Assembly (NCBI GenBank): GCA_942159475.1 | Contig: OW804096.1 | Location: forward strand, 36,641,744 to 36,705,743 | DNA length: 64,000 nucleotides | Source of the DNA: Sthenelais limicola | Taxonomy: Eukaryota; Annelida; Polychaeta; Phyllodocida; Sigalionidae | Reading direction: 5' to 3' | Shown here: in pieces, positions 32,213 through 43,080 of the stretch | How the letters are laid out: every line of letters starts with the position of its first letter | How positions within the stretch are numbered: the stretch's first letter is position 1 | Made by a program: the position numbers and the translations under genes | The notes under the pieces: model-generated | Database searches by the model: none | Told to the model about the DNA's origin: nothing | What the model saw: the letters and a program-made list of their open reading frames with translations, nothing else

Positions 32213-34706
32213 TGGAACGCCTATAACTACATATGGGAGCGTGCTCTGTCCATATGAAGTGTCGGGTCGGACTTACATGATGACATGTCTGGTAGTCAGC
32301 GGTCTGAAGGGCCCTGAAGACGGGATATTAGGTGCAGATTTTTACAATGTGCACCGTTGTTGTTTGGATTGGTCAGGAGTGTTTTATTCGGAAAACTTCG
32401 GACATTCTACTGTATGTAAACAGTGGAAAAAGAAGTCCGAAGGTGAAGAATTTTCCTCTATAAAGACCATGACTGTGAACGAAGTAGATATTGGAATAGC
32501 TGTGACACTTAGGAAAGCGGTGATCATGGAGCCCAAATCTATTACACTCGCAGAATTGGACTTTGATAGTGGCTCAGACGCATCGGATGCTTGGATGTTC
32601 GAGCCAGACCAAGGATTGCTAGAAGACTTCGCCTTAGGGAGCCTGAATACATATGTTTCAGGTGGAGGTTCAACCGCTTTGGTAGCCTTCAGCAATCCGT
32701 CCGATCGCCCAATGAAAATTGGCAAACGAAGGATGGTGGGCAGATTAAGTAGAGTTACTCTTGTGGCAGAGGATTCCGCTTTGTCTGAGGATGACGGTAG
32801 CAATATTATCAGAGAGGCAATCATTAATTCTATACTGGTTACAGAATCGCCTGTGGCGGATGATGATCTGATAGCTCCCGACATCTTGGTACCACCGAGT
32901 GCAGAGTGCCCGCTGAAAAAGCTGGTCAATGATTCGGATTTGTCCGAGAAAAACGAGAAGAACGTTGCTCTGTCTTTGCTGGAAGAATTCCGAGATTGTT
33001 TCTCTCTTCCAGGTGGCAAAGCCCTTGGTTGTACTGATAAAGTTCGCCATGTGATAGACACTGGAGATGCTTGTCCGATCAAACAAGCATACCGGCGTAT
33101 TCCTGTGGTGAAGAGAGACAAGGCGGAGGCAGAGATTTGGAAAATGTACAGAGAGGGCCGAATTGAACATAGCAGTAGCCCCTGGGGTGCTCCTATTGTC
33201 ATGGTGGCCAAGAAAGATGGCACACAGCGTTTTTGCGTTGACTATCGTCGGCTAAACTCTGTCACTATAAAGGATAGCTTTCCACTACCTCGGATCGATG
33301 AGTGCATAGAATCACTTGGTGGTAACCAGTGGTTCTGTACTTTAGATCTTGAAAGTGGGTACTGGCAGGTGGCGATGGATGAAGATAGCAAGTCGAAAAC
33401 TGCATTCTTATCCAGTGTAGGGTTATTTCAATTCAAGGTTATGGCCTTCGGATTGTGTAATGCCCCCGCTACCTTCCAACGCATGATGGATCAGATGTTG
33501 GATGGCCTTCGTTGGAAATCATGTCTGGTCTATCTGGATGATATCGTGGTTTTTGGGAAAACTCTTGAAGAGTGCCTAGATAACCTGAGACTCGTCCTTG
33601 AGCGTATACGGGATTATGGTCTTCGTTTGAAACCCAAGAAATGTGAATTTTTCCGCAAGAAAGTGGAATACTTGGGTCGGATTGTGTCAGGCCATGGCAT
33701 TTCGGCGGATCCGAAGAAGATCCAGAAAGTCAAGGACTGGCCAATCCCCACGAATGCTAGGGAAGTAAGGCAATTCATTGGATTCGCCTCCTATTACCGA
33801 GATTTTATGAAAGATTTCGGTAAATTAGTGATTCCCTTGCAGGACGTTGTAACCGCGGCAGGCAAGGATAAACGATATGCTAAACCCATAGAGTGGACTC
33901 CTCGTTGCCAAGATGCATTCGATACATGCAAAAATTTGCTAATCTCTTCTCCTACTCTCGGATATCCTCAACCTTCGGGTAAGTTTATCCTTGATACGGA
34001 TGCAAGTAGTTTTGGCATGGCGGGAATTCTGTCTCAGGTCCGGGAAGGAAGGGAGGTGGTTCTGTGTTTTGCAAGCCATAGTTTATCTAAGCCACAGAGG
34101 AACTATTGTGCGACAAAACGTGAGCTGCTTGCCGTTCTGACCTACCTGCAAAAATTCCGACATTACTTGCTTGGTAATAAGGATTTTATCGTTCGGACAG
34201 ATCACGCCTCCTTGCGTTGGCTGCTCAATTTCAAGGATCCGACCGATATGTTAGCTCGTTGGCTACTCACCTTACAGGAATTCGGGCTGGATCAGAGCAT
34301 GATATTGCATCGGGCAGGGAAGCAGCATGATAATGCTGATGCGCTGTCTCGTTTACCTACCAGAAAATATGGAAGATCAGATTGCCTAGATTGCGGTGCG
34401 CATGATGCTATCATTGCCACTAATGCTGTTTCCCTAGGGACTCAGCAGAATGTGTTGCAAGAAGCTCAGCAAACCGATCCACTTGTAAAAAGATTGCTTG
34501 CAATGTTAGAGGGAACCGAGCCAATTCCTAGCAGGGAAGACCTTGCTGGTGAGTCGGCTGAGTTTCGGACATTTGTGAAGCATCTTGGTAGTATGGAGTT
34601 GAAAGATGGTGTGCTATGTCTGGGTTGGACAAGACTAGCCACCGATAGGAAATACTGGAGGAAAATAGTCCCTGTTTCCATGAGGAAAGGGTATACATGG
34701 TCCTAA
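32178..34706 (+). CDS. Gypsy pol: protease C-terminal part, reverse transcriptase, RNase H
   Basis: 842 residues, open throughout. The first 70 residues complete the protease (I-L-G-A-D-F). RT spans about residues 310-530 with R-F-C-V-D-Y-R-R-L-N, F-C-T-L-D-L-E-S-G-Y-W-Q and catalytic Y-L-D-D at about 451. RNase H follows (about 590-720) with L-D-T-D-A-S, K-R-E-L-L-A, R-T-D-H-A-S and N-A-D-A-L-S-R. The ORF ends early, at the beginning of the integrase zinc finger, through a frameshift near 34690. Copies element RNA into DNA. RT and RNase H look intact. Confidence 0.88.
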   Translation: MNSVRMACSMGNGTPITTYGSVLCPYEVSGRTYMMTCLVVSGLKGPEDGILGADFYNVHRCCLDWSGVFYSENFGHSTVCKQWKKKSEGEEFSSIKTMTVNEVDIGIAVTLRKAVIMEPKSITLAELDFDSGSDASDAWMFEPDQGLLEDFALGSLNTYVSGGGSTALVAFSNPSDRPMKIGKRRMVGRLSRVTLVAEDSALSEDDGSNIIREAIINSILVTESPVADDDLIAPDILVPPSAECPLKKLVNDSDLSEKNEKNVALSLLEEFRDCFSLPGGKALGCTDKVRHVIDTGDACPIKQAYRRIPVVKRDKAEAEIWKMYREGRIEHSSSPWGAPIVMVAKKDGTQRFCVDYRRLNSVTIKDSFPLPRIDECIESLGGNQWFCTLDLESGYWQVAMDEDSKSKTAFLSSVGLFQFKVMAFGLCNAPATFQRMMDQMLDGLRWKSCLVYLDDIVVFGKTLEECLDNLRLVLERIRDYGLRLKPKKCEFFRKKVEYLGRIVSGHGISADPKKIQKVKDWPIPTNAREVRQFIGFASYYRDFMKDFGKLVIPLQDVVTAAGKDKRYAKPIEWTPRCQDAFDTCKNLLISSPTLGYPQPSGKFILDTDASSFGMAGILSQVREGREVVLCFASHSLSKPQRNYCATKRELLAVLTYLQKFRHYLLGNKDFIVRTDHASLRWLLNFKDPTDMLARWLLTLQEFGLDQSMILHRAGKQHDNADALSRLPTRKYGRSDCLDCGAHDAIIATNAVSLGTQQNVLQEAQQTDPLVKRLLAMLEGTEPIPSREDLAGESAEFRTFVKHLGSMELKDGVLCLGWTRLATDRKYWRKIVPVSMRKGYTWS

Positions 34707-34847
34707 AACTTCGGGTCACTTCGGAACCTGCAAGAATGTCTGGTCAGTAAAGATGAGATATTTTTGGCCGGGTATGAGATATGATCTGATGCGATGGATA
34801 CGTGCCTGTCCTGAAACAGTGGATGAGAAAAGGGCACCAGTACATGA
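34690..34847 (+). pseudogene. Gypsy integrase H2C2 zinc-finger remnant
   Basis: A frame shifted relative to the RT ORF encodes I-H-G-P-K-T-S-G-H-F-G-T...R-Y-F-W-P-G-M...W-I-R-A-C-P, the N-terminal zinc-binding domain of Gypsy integrases. After the first zinc Cys the expected second Cys is missing and the sequence jumps towards the integrase C-terminal region. The deletion junction therefore lies near 34800-34815. Confidence 0.65.
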
Positions 34848-35731
34848 GGGATAATCTCGGAGTATCTGCCGTTCACCAGATAAGAGATTATAACAAGCGT
34901 TCTGGGCCCCCCAGTTTTGAGGCGGGGGAGGTGGTATACCGATTCTGTCCCCCCAAGGCAAATAAGAAGCTCGGACCCAAGTGGGACGGGCCTTATAAAA
35001 TCAGAAGGTTCATAGGAGGTACCACCTGTGAACTGGAGACAGCCGAAGGTCTAATGCGATACCATATCGACTATCTGAAGCCGGCTTTCGATGAAAATGG
35101 GCCGATTCAAGCGGTTAACTTGGATCGGGCTCCAGAATTCCGAAGGCAGGAACAGGCTGGTATGGAAATCTTTAGACTGGAGGCTGGGAGAGTGGTGCCA
35201 GGGAAAGATTGTCCTAAGAAGGTAGAGAAAGAGAAAATTACTGTAGGCGTCAAGCCGAGAGGTAGACCTAGGAAGATCCGAAAGGGTAGTTCCAAGGAAA
35301 CCTCCAGTAAATCTCTGCCTCTAAAGAAAAGAGGGGGTAGACAAGGGAAATCTGTTGCCAAACCTGACAGTTCCTTAGCAGACTCGGGACTTACGGCTAC
35401 CCCGCCTGGGCTTTTGGGTCCAGGAAAGGCTTTATCATATGAGAAGTCTAAGGTAGCTACGGTCTGTCCGAAGAAGCGTGGGAGGCCGAAGGTTCGCACA
35501 GATACGTCCGACCAGCCGGTGGCGCCCCCGGTCGTTTTGAATAGGAAGCGCGGAAGGCCTAGGAAACAGCTGGTCAAAGCTGCTCCTGTACCTCCAGTGC
35601 AGCCGAAGAAACGACCAGGTAGACCAAGGAAAGGAGCTGTGGTTTTTGCAAAACCACCAGATCCTTCTTCTCCTGGCATAGCAAGGGCTAAACGTGTACG
35701 AAAGGCCCCAGTTCGGTTGCAAATGAGCTAA
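34802..35731 (+). pseudogene. Gypsy integrase C-terminal domain (GPY-type) with four AT-hooks; DDE core deleted
   Basis: 309 residues. The first 110 are the integrase C-terminal region: D-Y-N-K-R-S-G-P, L-V-Y-R-F-C-P-P-like, and K-L-G-P-K-W-D-G-P-Y-K-I (GPY/F module). The catalytic core (about 200 residues with D, D, E) that should precede it is absent. From residue 150 the chain is Lys/Pro-rich with four AT-hook-like cores (R-G-R-P-R-K, R-G-R-P-K-V, R-G-R-P-R-K, P-G-R-P-R-K) near residues 155, 224, 253 and 273. AT-hooks bind the minor groove of AT-rich DNA and could tether the pre-integration complex. This element inserted in AT-rich DNA (ATTA target). It cannot catalyse integration itself. 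Confidence 0.7.
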
Positions 35732-36816
35732 TTGTGGTACTGGTCCGAGGGTAGGAATCTCCGAACTGATTTCTACCCAAAACTAAAAAATCACACAACG
35801 AGAAGTCAGACGGGTGGTGGACCGAACTAAGAGCCGCCCTGTCCCCTATTGATAAGCAGTAAAAATGGACTTTATTCAGTTAATTCCATTTGTGACTGGG
35901 AGACGAACATGAGTCTCGGAAAGTACTTAACCTTACCCTGGGTACCGCTTGTATGTTGAACTGAAAATCCAAAACGTCTTCAGTGGCCACGGACTTCAGT
36001 GAAGCATCGGAATCTATTTATAAGGAATAGAGTGTTGCCTACGCCTGGGGTGGGTTTTGAGGAAATCGGAGAATGATTACACCTCTGCATCGTCTCAGCA
36101 GAGTCCCGAATAGCTGAGTGGGAACACGCGCCCAAAAGCTATTTTCAGGCTCAGAAGGTGAGCGCGGGAAGAAAATTGGCGCTGCAGTAGTGCGGCGACT
36201 GAATGCAACTCTGGCGTTGCAGTGGTTAAATACGCTGGTGTTTTACCGTTTCAGTCAGTCTACTTCCTGCTTCCGCGAAGCAAAGCACCGAGACTACCTC
36301 TTAGAAAGAGAACACTGCAGTAAGTTTTATCAAGTGATGATCCTTGTGAAATATATTGCCCTGTGTTTGTAGTCCCTTTGCTTGAGTAGTCAAGTTGCAT
36401 GAATGCTGTGGGTCATATATTAACTGTGTTTGGGGCACGTTGATAATGCGCGGGCTGGCGTGGGACCTATAGCGGCCATGTTGTTTTCGCCATTGGTGTA
36501 GGAATGAATGAACGTTACTATCCGAAGGTGTTAAACTAAACTTGAACAGCGTATCCGCTGCTGGTATACCAATAAACGTTCAGTCTTTGTGTTTTGGAAG
36601 TAATCAACCAACTCACTGTGCCTAAAGCGTGGGTATATTCGTGTAGTGAAGGTTTGGATTTCTCGATACCACTACGCTCTATGTGTGTAGTAGCTGTCAG
36701 CCACAGCCGAAGCGTGTCAGAGAGGAGTCCGAACGTCCATCTGCAGCAAATAACAGGTATTTTCTGTACTTATTTCTACCCATACCATCACTATACTTTC
36801 AGGTACCGATTGATTA
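35732..36816 (+). other. Gypsy interior between pol and 3' ORF
   Basis: No ORF of note. The right end has CAG/GTATTT near 36755 and a pyrimidine-rich stretch ending ACTTTCAG at 36801, just before the ATG of the next ORF. That is a plausible splice acceptor for a subgenomic mRNA. Confidence 0.4.
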
Positions 36817-38384
36817 GTGATGTCGACTTCAGGAGAATTCGAGAATATGACCGAGGACCAGTTGGCTGATTCCCTCAACGCCAAGCTGTCCGAGTCGGAT
36901 CTAGAGATGGATCTGGACGGTTCGGACTGCGAGGTATTGTCGGACGAGGAGGCTAAGGTCTTGGAAGGGTCTCGGATCCTTGTTGGCATGGGTCAGCCTG
37001 ACGCAGGTGGCTCTGGGACTGGCACCGTAACTTGCTGGGGTGCAATTATGGAGGCCGAGGATGCTAGGAAAGCAGCTGCTGAAGAGGAGGCAGCGTCGGT
37101 AGTAGACATGGCTGAGGTTGAGTCCGAGACTCCCGAAGCTAAGTCTGTACCTTCGGCTGGTACCTCTAAGCAGAAGCCTAGATCCCCCAGAAAGCAGGAC
37201 AAGCCGAGGATGAAGGATGGGGAGATGGTCGAGTCCCCGCGGACTCTATCTCCAGATCCTGCTGATTCCTCGGCGGCAGTGACTGTGGAGCTCATGGATT
37301 CACCGGCCAAGAGCACCCGGTCTTCTGCCCGTCAAGTTCGCAGGCCCCGGAGTTCGGACCCCAAGTCGAACTCGAAAGGCAAGGCACCTGCCCCAGCGAC
37401 TGGAACTACTAAGTTGAAGTTCCGGAAGCTGAAAAAGGTCCATGTGCTGGTGAGGTGGATGTCCCCAGAACTGGTACTGGGAAATCCAAACCGACTCAGA
37501 CCCCGGTAAAGTCTAGCACAGCGACTTCGGACAAGTCAAGTGCTAGTACTAGCTCGAAGGCCGCAGCCTCCAAGCGTCCGAGGACTGAGAGCCAGGCGAA
37601 GGCAGCTGAGTTAGCTGCTCCTCCTGCCAAGAGGAGCAGACGTTCGAGGAAGGCCCAGAAATGGGTGGACACAACTCTGGCCGAACTGCCTTGTGCTTTG
37701 GAGACCGCTGCTCTGGTGGAAACATCAGAGACCGGCGTGAACCAGGCGTTGAAAGCCCTGCAAGTAGCTGCAGAGGATGCCAAGAGGCAGGTCAAAGTGA
37801 CCGTGGCCGCTCTTGTGACTCCTCTGAAAAAGCTTCAGGCGGTGAGGGCGAAGGTGGATGAGGTAGGGACGCTGAAAGAAACGATCAGTCAGCAGGCTCT
37901 CCTCATCCGGACTCTGAAGGCATCTAATCAGGAGAAAGAACAACGTATCCTGAAGCTCTTGGAGGAGAATACCAGACTCCAAGGCTTGCTTTTAGATGAT
38001 TCGGACGAGTCCAATCAAGGTGTGAGCAGGTCGGAAAGTTCCCTGGGTGGAAAGCCGACCTCTCTCCCTGCCAAACCAGTTGAGGAAGCTCAAGCCTTGC
38101 CTTCTTCAGGCTCGGGCGAGACTCCTGGTTTGACCGTGGTGTCCAGTCGAGCTGGTGGGATGTTGGAGGTTAACGACCAACAAATCCATTTCCTCACCAA
38201 TCTCCTGGACCAGATGAAGTCCCAACGTGAGCCACCCCAGCCTCAGAGAACTGTGGCTTCGGCTGCGTTGGGCCGGGCGCCTCCCGAGCAAGGTATGTTT
38301 GGCAGTATGTTCGATACTCCGGACAGACCTTCTGCGAAGGACTCGCCCGATGGACCGAAAGACGACGATGGCAATGGTGACTGA
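36817..38384 (+). pseudogene. Gypsy 3' accessory ORF (env position), one frameshift, unknown function
   Basis: Two overlapping frames, 36817-37509 and 37455-38384, read as one protein of about 520 residues split by a frameshift near 37440-37470. The N-terminal part is very acidic (D/E-rich to about residue 50). The middle is Ser/Pro/Lys/Arg-rich and disordered. A heptad coiled coil is encoded around 37860-37990 (L-I-R-T-L...I-L-K-L-L-E-E-N-T-R-L). There is no signal peptide, TM segment or envelope feature, so despite its position it is not an env. An acceptor-like TTTCAG sits 16 bases before the likely ATG at 36820. The composition suggests a chromatin- or nucleic-acid-associated protein. Not recognised. 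Confidence 0.5.
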
Positions 38385-38589
38385 ACGGAGGAAACGCATG
38401 GACGATGATGACTGGACCGCCCTTCGACCCGATTTAACCACCTCGGATACTCTTCGGATGCCCTGGATCCTCGGATACAGAACCTTGGTGTGAGGCGCCG
38501 AAATCTGAAACCAAGTCTACAATATGAATGTGAATTCCTTTTTCAAAATAATTAATTTCTGTTAAGCAGAAAATTGTTTGTTTGCAAGG

Positions 38590-38770
38590 TAGTGAGGACA
38601 CAATATGCTCCTGCTTGTCGAACGCGAAGAGGTTTTCATAAAATTTTTCTTACTTCAAAGAATGTTCATTTTAATTAGGACACAGTATGCTCCTATATGT
38701 CGCAAGAAGTTTTCATAAGATTTATTTATTGTTCATAGTAGAGAGGACACCTTATGCTCCTACATGTAGA
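38590..38770 (+). repeat. Triplicated AGGACAC...TATGCTCCT motif upstream of the 3' LTR
   Basis: GAGGACACAATATGCTCCT (about 38592), TAGGACACAGTATGCTCCT (about 38676) and GAGGACACCTTATGCTCCT (about 38744) recur about every 70-85 bases in the non-coding 3' region. Possibly packaging or regulatory repeats. Confidence 0.55.
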
Positions 38771-38825
38771 TGTTTCAACTTTTTAATACCCTGTCGAGTT
38801 TTAAAAACGTATTTTTCAAACTCTT

Positions 38826-38841
38826 AAAAGAAAAGAGGGGG
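38826..38841 (+). promoter_or_regulatory. Polypurine tract
   Basis: AAAAGAAAAGAGGGGG ends three bases before the 3' LTR, the expected place for plus-strand priming. Confidence 0.8.
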
Positions 38842-38844
38842 TAT

Positions 38845-39338
38845 TGTGGTGTTATTGGGTTTCACTAGAGTTTATCTCTAGGTGCTGTCTGCTGTGGGTT
38901 AGTTCGGCCAATCTACCCCAGTGGGCAGTACTGGTCCGCAGTGACTTTTTAGTCTATGTATTAACTTTTACCTGTTGCATTTTACATATAACAGCAGTCC
39001 AGCTGTTGTTGCCAGAGTAACGGCAACCTGGGTTAACCTTATTTTGCTAATGGTTATGAATGTTCTTGTTCTTGTAACTAGCATCTTGTTACTCTTATAT
39101 TGGCTTGTACCATGTTTACTTAAACCTGCATGTTGCCTCAGACACCTGTGGTCAAGGGTCACCTAGCTGGCTAGGAGGCCCGAGATCCTCGGACTGAGGT
39201 AGGATTGTGTAAACTGACGCTCAGCTTGCAATTCCTCACGAGAATAAAACCCTTTGCGAACAGGTAGTGACTGCCTTTTGTTCCATTTGTTTTATACATC
39301 GGTAAGGTTAAGGGATACGAACCTGCGAGATCACTACA
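38845..39338 (+). repeat. 3' LTR
   Basis: 494 bp; no difference from the 5' LTR seen by eye. Followed by the ATTA target duplication. Confidence 0.92.
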
Positions 39339-39637
39339 ATTACATAAATAAACTGAGAAAATAGCTAAGAAAACTTGGAAAAATCGCTTTTAATCCTAGA
39401 GTTTCTACAGCTTTTATAATCTTTAAATGAACCTTTAATAATTCCAACATCTTGACTCTCGAACAAAAAAGTATTTTAAAAAAATATTTCCTGAAAACAT
39501 AATCTCCCCTATATAATTCTAAAACCTGACACTATGGCCCAAATATCTTTGTTTGTTTTTGCAACTTAGGCCTACCATACTTTATTTTAAAAAAAAACCT
39601 GCCATCTGGGCATATTACAATACTAAACAGACTTAAT

Positions 39638-39872
39638 GGGTCAGATTTTCAGAAAATGTACAATTCAACTTCGCCAATTTTCTCAAATAACCCAAATTTC
39701 AGAGGAAAAAAAAGTTCAAAATGCAGTTCAACCTAACAAAACAGATTGCTAGAATCAATGCAATGCTGAATATACCCGAATTTACCTAGTATTGACCAAA
39801 TTGCAGCCCAATTTAGCAGCATTTACTAAATGTGTACAACTGCCAATTGTACATTTTCTGAAAATCTGACCC
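39638..39872. mobile_element. MITE of the GGGTCAG family, copy 6 (4-bp target duplication)
   Basis: Best-preserved copy. Ends GGGTCAGATTTTCAGAAAAT and its inverse are nearly perfect over 29 bp. TAAT lies on both sides, again a 4-bp duplication. Non-coding. Confidence 0.8.
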
Positions 39873-42500
39873 TAATAGAAATGATGAGCTCTTCTATGTG
39901 GCTATAATGTATAACCTCCTCCATGAGTTTTTATTCTTCTATCTGAATTGTTTTGAAATTAATGGAATTTATTACCACTTTGCACCTCATTTTTAACTCA
40001 TACATGGTCGACAGTAAATCAAGTATACCCTCAGAAAATTATAATTTTCGAACAGCCATTTGAGTGTTCAATGCCAAAAGTAATGTTTCGTGGCTCACAT
40101 ATTAAGGAATCTAGAGCCCAGGACGTGAGGCAAGGTCATTTTTGCATAGAAATAGTAAGCATAGGCCTACATATCCATAAACTCCTCAACAGTACTCCAG
40201 TTTAAAATCAATCTCAGCCGTTGCCCAACTGAAAAATCACTCCAATACATCCACTAAATTCTAAACCATTTAAATTAATACAAGAAACCCACCATATGCG
40301 CACACACAAATTGATGTCTAGCGTCTCATTATCCTTAAGGGATATATATTGACGGATACAGGTGAGAAAATATATCAAGTTATGTTGTCTGAGAAATAGC
40401 ATAGACCAATATTATAGCATTTAATGTATAAAACTCTATCATTATACACAAAGAACATGTATGGAAATAGGGCCTATATTAAAACCTATAATCGGTATAT
40501 CTAATTAAAGAAATATTAAGTTAGATAAGTATGCTACAATGTGGTGTAACATACTGTAGGCCTACGATTGGGAGACTTTTGAAGTCGGAATAATCACCAA
40601 AAAATACCAATAAATAATCATAAATCAATAGAAATGATAAAAAATGAATGTAGGCCTACAAATCAATGCCAAATTATTCACCAAAATCAGGGACCCGCAA
40701 ACCACGCACAAATAAAAAATATTCACTAAAAATGGCAATAATTCTATATAAATCAATTTAAATGATAAAAATAAATGTAGCCTACAGATATACTCTAAGC
40801 TTCACAGGAATGAACGGGAGGTTCATCCACATCATGAACACCACTGATATGGCCATTTAAACCGAAAAAATAAATAAATTTAGTATGCATTGCATTGAAT
40901 GCCATGCTTGACCATTATTATGTTAGTTAGTATATCCTAGATATGTTGGATGATAGGCCTATCTAAGGGGATACTAAATAGACAATCAAACAATTGATGT
41001 CTAGGCCTGATGTCAGTCAACTAGGCTACATTAAGCTACATTATTGGCGTCGCATGGCCTCCCCACACCAGAAGAACATGAAAAGAAAATAGAGGGACCT
41101 TCATTATGTTTCTTATAACTTCCATGAGAGCGTGTGACCGCCGTGCTATGCGCACCTTTTTAGGTTAACAATAGAGGGCGTCACCGGCAGCAGTTTTTAC
41201 ATCCTGGTCCCCTCAGCTCCGCCATATTCAAAAAGGTAGGTTTTAAACTATCATCCATGTAACTGGGCTTTTATTATCTGAAAACTGTCCTGTATTCAGA
41301 AACAAGGTGATAACAAACATAGTTCAGTGTGACTATTTGTCAGTGATCGAGTGGGATTGATTTGTAGATCCCCAATCATATAAGCAGCTAGAGTCTGTGT
41401 GCTCTACGGCCAGGCCCTGGCCTGGGCAGCGGCAGGCTCGCCTATCTGTCTCCATAGTACCACGGTGTACTAGACTCAGTACAACTTTTGACCCACTAGG
41501 TTTACAGATTAACTGAAATAATCATTTAAAAGCTTACGAAAAGAGCTATTCAGTCGTCCTATCCAATACTATGTATTCCTTTAATTTTGTGCGACAATGT
41601 CGCGTCGAAACGGCGAGTTGGTGACGGCAGAGTGATAAACAAGAGCTGGCCCACCAACGGCTACCCTTATTATCGCCCGCACACCGATCAGATTTTGTAT
41701 CAATCATTAAGGTTCTACGCAGAACAAAATTCTTAAACATGGTCATCACCATTTCTTAGTTGATTTCCTACTAAACATCTAAAAATTGAGAGCTGTCATG
41801 CATTCAAACAGCTGTTTCCACATTATTCTCCCGAGCTTTGGGAGGCAGGCCAGTGGAATTCAAAACGGTAGGCCTATACCGTGGTTAGCGCCCCTACTAA
41901 AACCACCATTGAAGTGATAAATAATATTAAGTATATGAAAAGGTAGAGCTTCGATCTGAATGATGTAATGAAGTAATGAGAAGAGACAAGGTCAAGATGC
42001 GGTTTTAATAATATCTGTTTATTCTGTGAAATTATGCATGTTGGAGCACATAGTCTCTACTTACTACTACGGTACAGAAAGCGCCCCTAATATTCTAAGG
42101 TAACATTCATGAGCGTGGCCGCCGACCCCTACCTGCGTCCGGTTTAAGGGTAGATAATGTTAGATTCTACTTCCTACATCAGAAAAAATCTGCATATTTC
42201 TAGAACTTAAATACAAAAGACATATGGGTCAATCAGCAGTGTGCAACATAGTGGGTTACGTTGCCATAGACAGTCGGGCCATGACTTTTTTAGAGTTCAT
42301 GGCCCGACTAGATTTTCCATGGTCCGAGTATAATGTGAATGTAATAACTCTTAAACAGCCTACTTAACATTGTCTCGGGGAGGATGCAGGGGTGTGGGGT
42401 GTGTGTGTGTGTGTGTGGAAATGTGTGGCATGTTTCCAATTTACCCCTACTTCGAAAAACCTTTCCCTTATCCCGAGTACTGTAGAATGAAAGATTCAGA
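39873..42500. other. Intergenic; a GC-richer patch may be a promoter or first exon
   Basis: No supported ORF. Around 41100-41236 a GC-richer stretch ends AAAAAG/GTAGGT and could be a non-coding first exon of the candidate gene at 43379. A (GT)n run is at 42395-42416. Near 42453-42500 is a diverged fragment of the GTTAAAGCTACATTC MITE. Confidence 0.3.
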
Positions 42501-42544
42501 TAATGAAAATGAAGAAAAAAATATATTTCTTCGAATTTCCTGAG

Positions 42545-42775
42545 CTGTTCATGAACAAGCATTTACAGCACCTACTAGACGCTGCATATACAGTGACTAG
42601 TAAGTGCTGTAAATACAGTGACTTTGAATCGTTGTAAATGCAGTGACTACTAATCACTGCAAATGCAGCATTTTCTAGTAATATCAACCTAGTACTTGGC
42701 TAGTCGACTATTAAACACTGGTCTGCAGTGTTTACTAGTTGTTTAATAGTAGCTTTTGCACAGTTGGTGTAGCAA
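42545..42775. repeat. Degenerate CAGTGACTACTAATCACTG repeats
   Basis: AAATGCAGTGACTA-type and CACTG/CAGTG-type motifs recur in both orientations (42590, 42614, 42638, 42660, 42717), giving a patch of short palindromes. Origin unknown. Confidence 0.45.
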
Positions 42776-42879
42776 CTAGTAGACGTTGTGTATGCAACGT
42801 CTGGGCTTGATTTCAAAACAAGGTAAAGAAGATGTAGTTATAAGATATACAGATATTTACAGATATAGGTCTAAACATT

Positions 42880-43080
42880 TGTTCTGACACCCTAGTATAA
42901 GGGTACCAGAGAAATGCAAGATTGAAATTAATATATTCAGTAATAGTGTATTTTATTACGATCACATATGTATGGATTTGAAAATCTATTCTGGTCATGT
43001 TCTGGACACCCTAATATAGGGGTTCCAGTGAAACACAATGATAAAATTGATGTATCAAGTAATAATCTTATATTATCTTA
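42880..43080. repeat. Diverged tandem duplication (~122-bp unit)
   Basis: GACACCCTAGTATAAGGG at about 42886 and GACACCCTAATATAGGGG at about 43007 begin two diverged copies that share the downstream order of blocks. Confidence 0.5.

Larger units (their letters stand above)
29924..39338 (+). mobile_element. Ty3/Gypsy LTR retrotransposon, complete ends, defective pol
   Basis: LTRs of 494 bp (29924-30417 and 38845-39338) start TGTGG and end CTACA. By eye I see no difference between them. The 4-bp target duplication ATTA flanks the element (29920-29923 and 39339-39342). A PBS lies at 30420 and a purine tract ends at 38841. Inside are gag remnants with a zinc knuckle, a damaged protease, an open RT-RNase H ORF, an integrase lacking its catalytic core, an AT-hook tail and an extra 3' ORF. 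LTR identity indicates a very recent insertion, although the coding region is defective, so it was presumably mobilised in trans. Confidence 0.9.

Noticed and set aside
32384..33223. 279-residue minus-strand ORF
   Set aside because: Antisense shadow of the Gypsy pol ORF with no independent motif.
35107..35679. 190-residue minus-strand ORF rich in Gly/Leu/Phe
   Set aside because: Antisense of the AT-hook repeats; composition follows from the sense strand.
36817..38384. Gypsy envelope gene
   Set aside because: Position fits, but there is no signal peptide, TM helix, glycosylation pattern or cleavage site.
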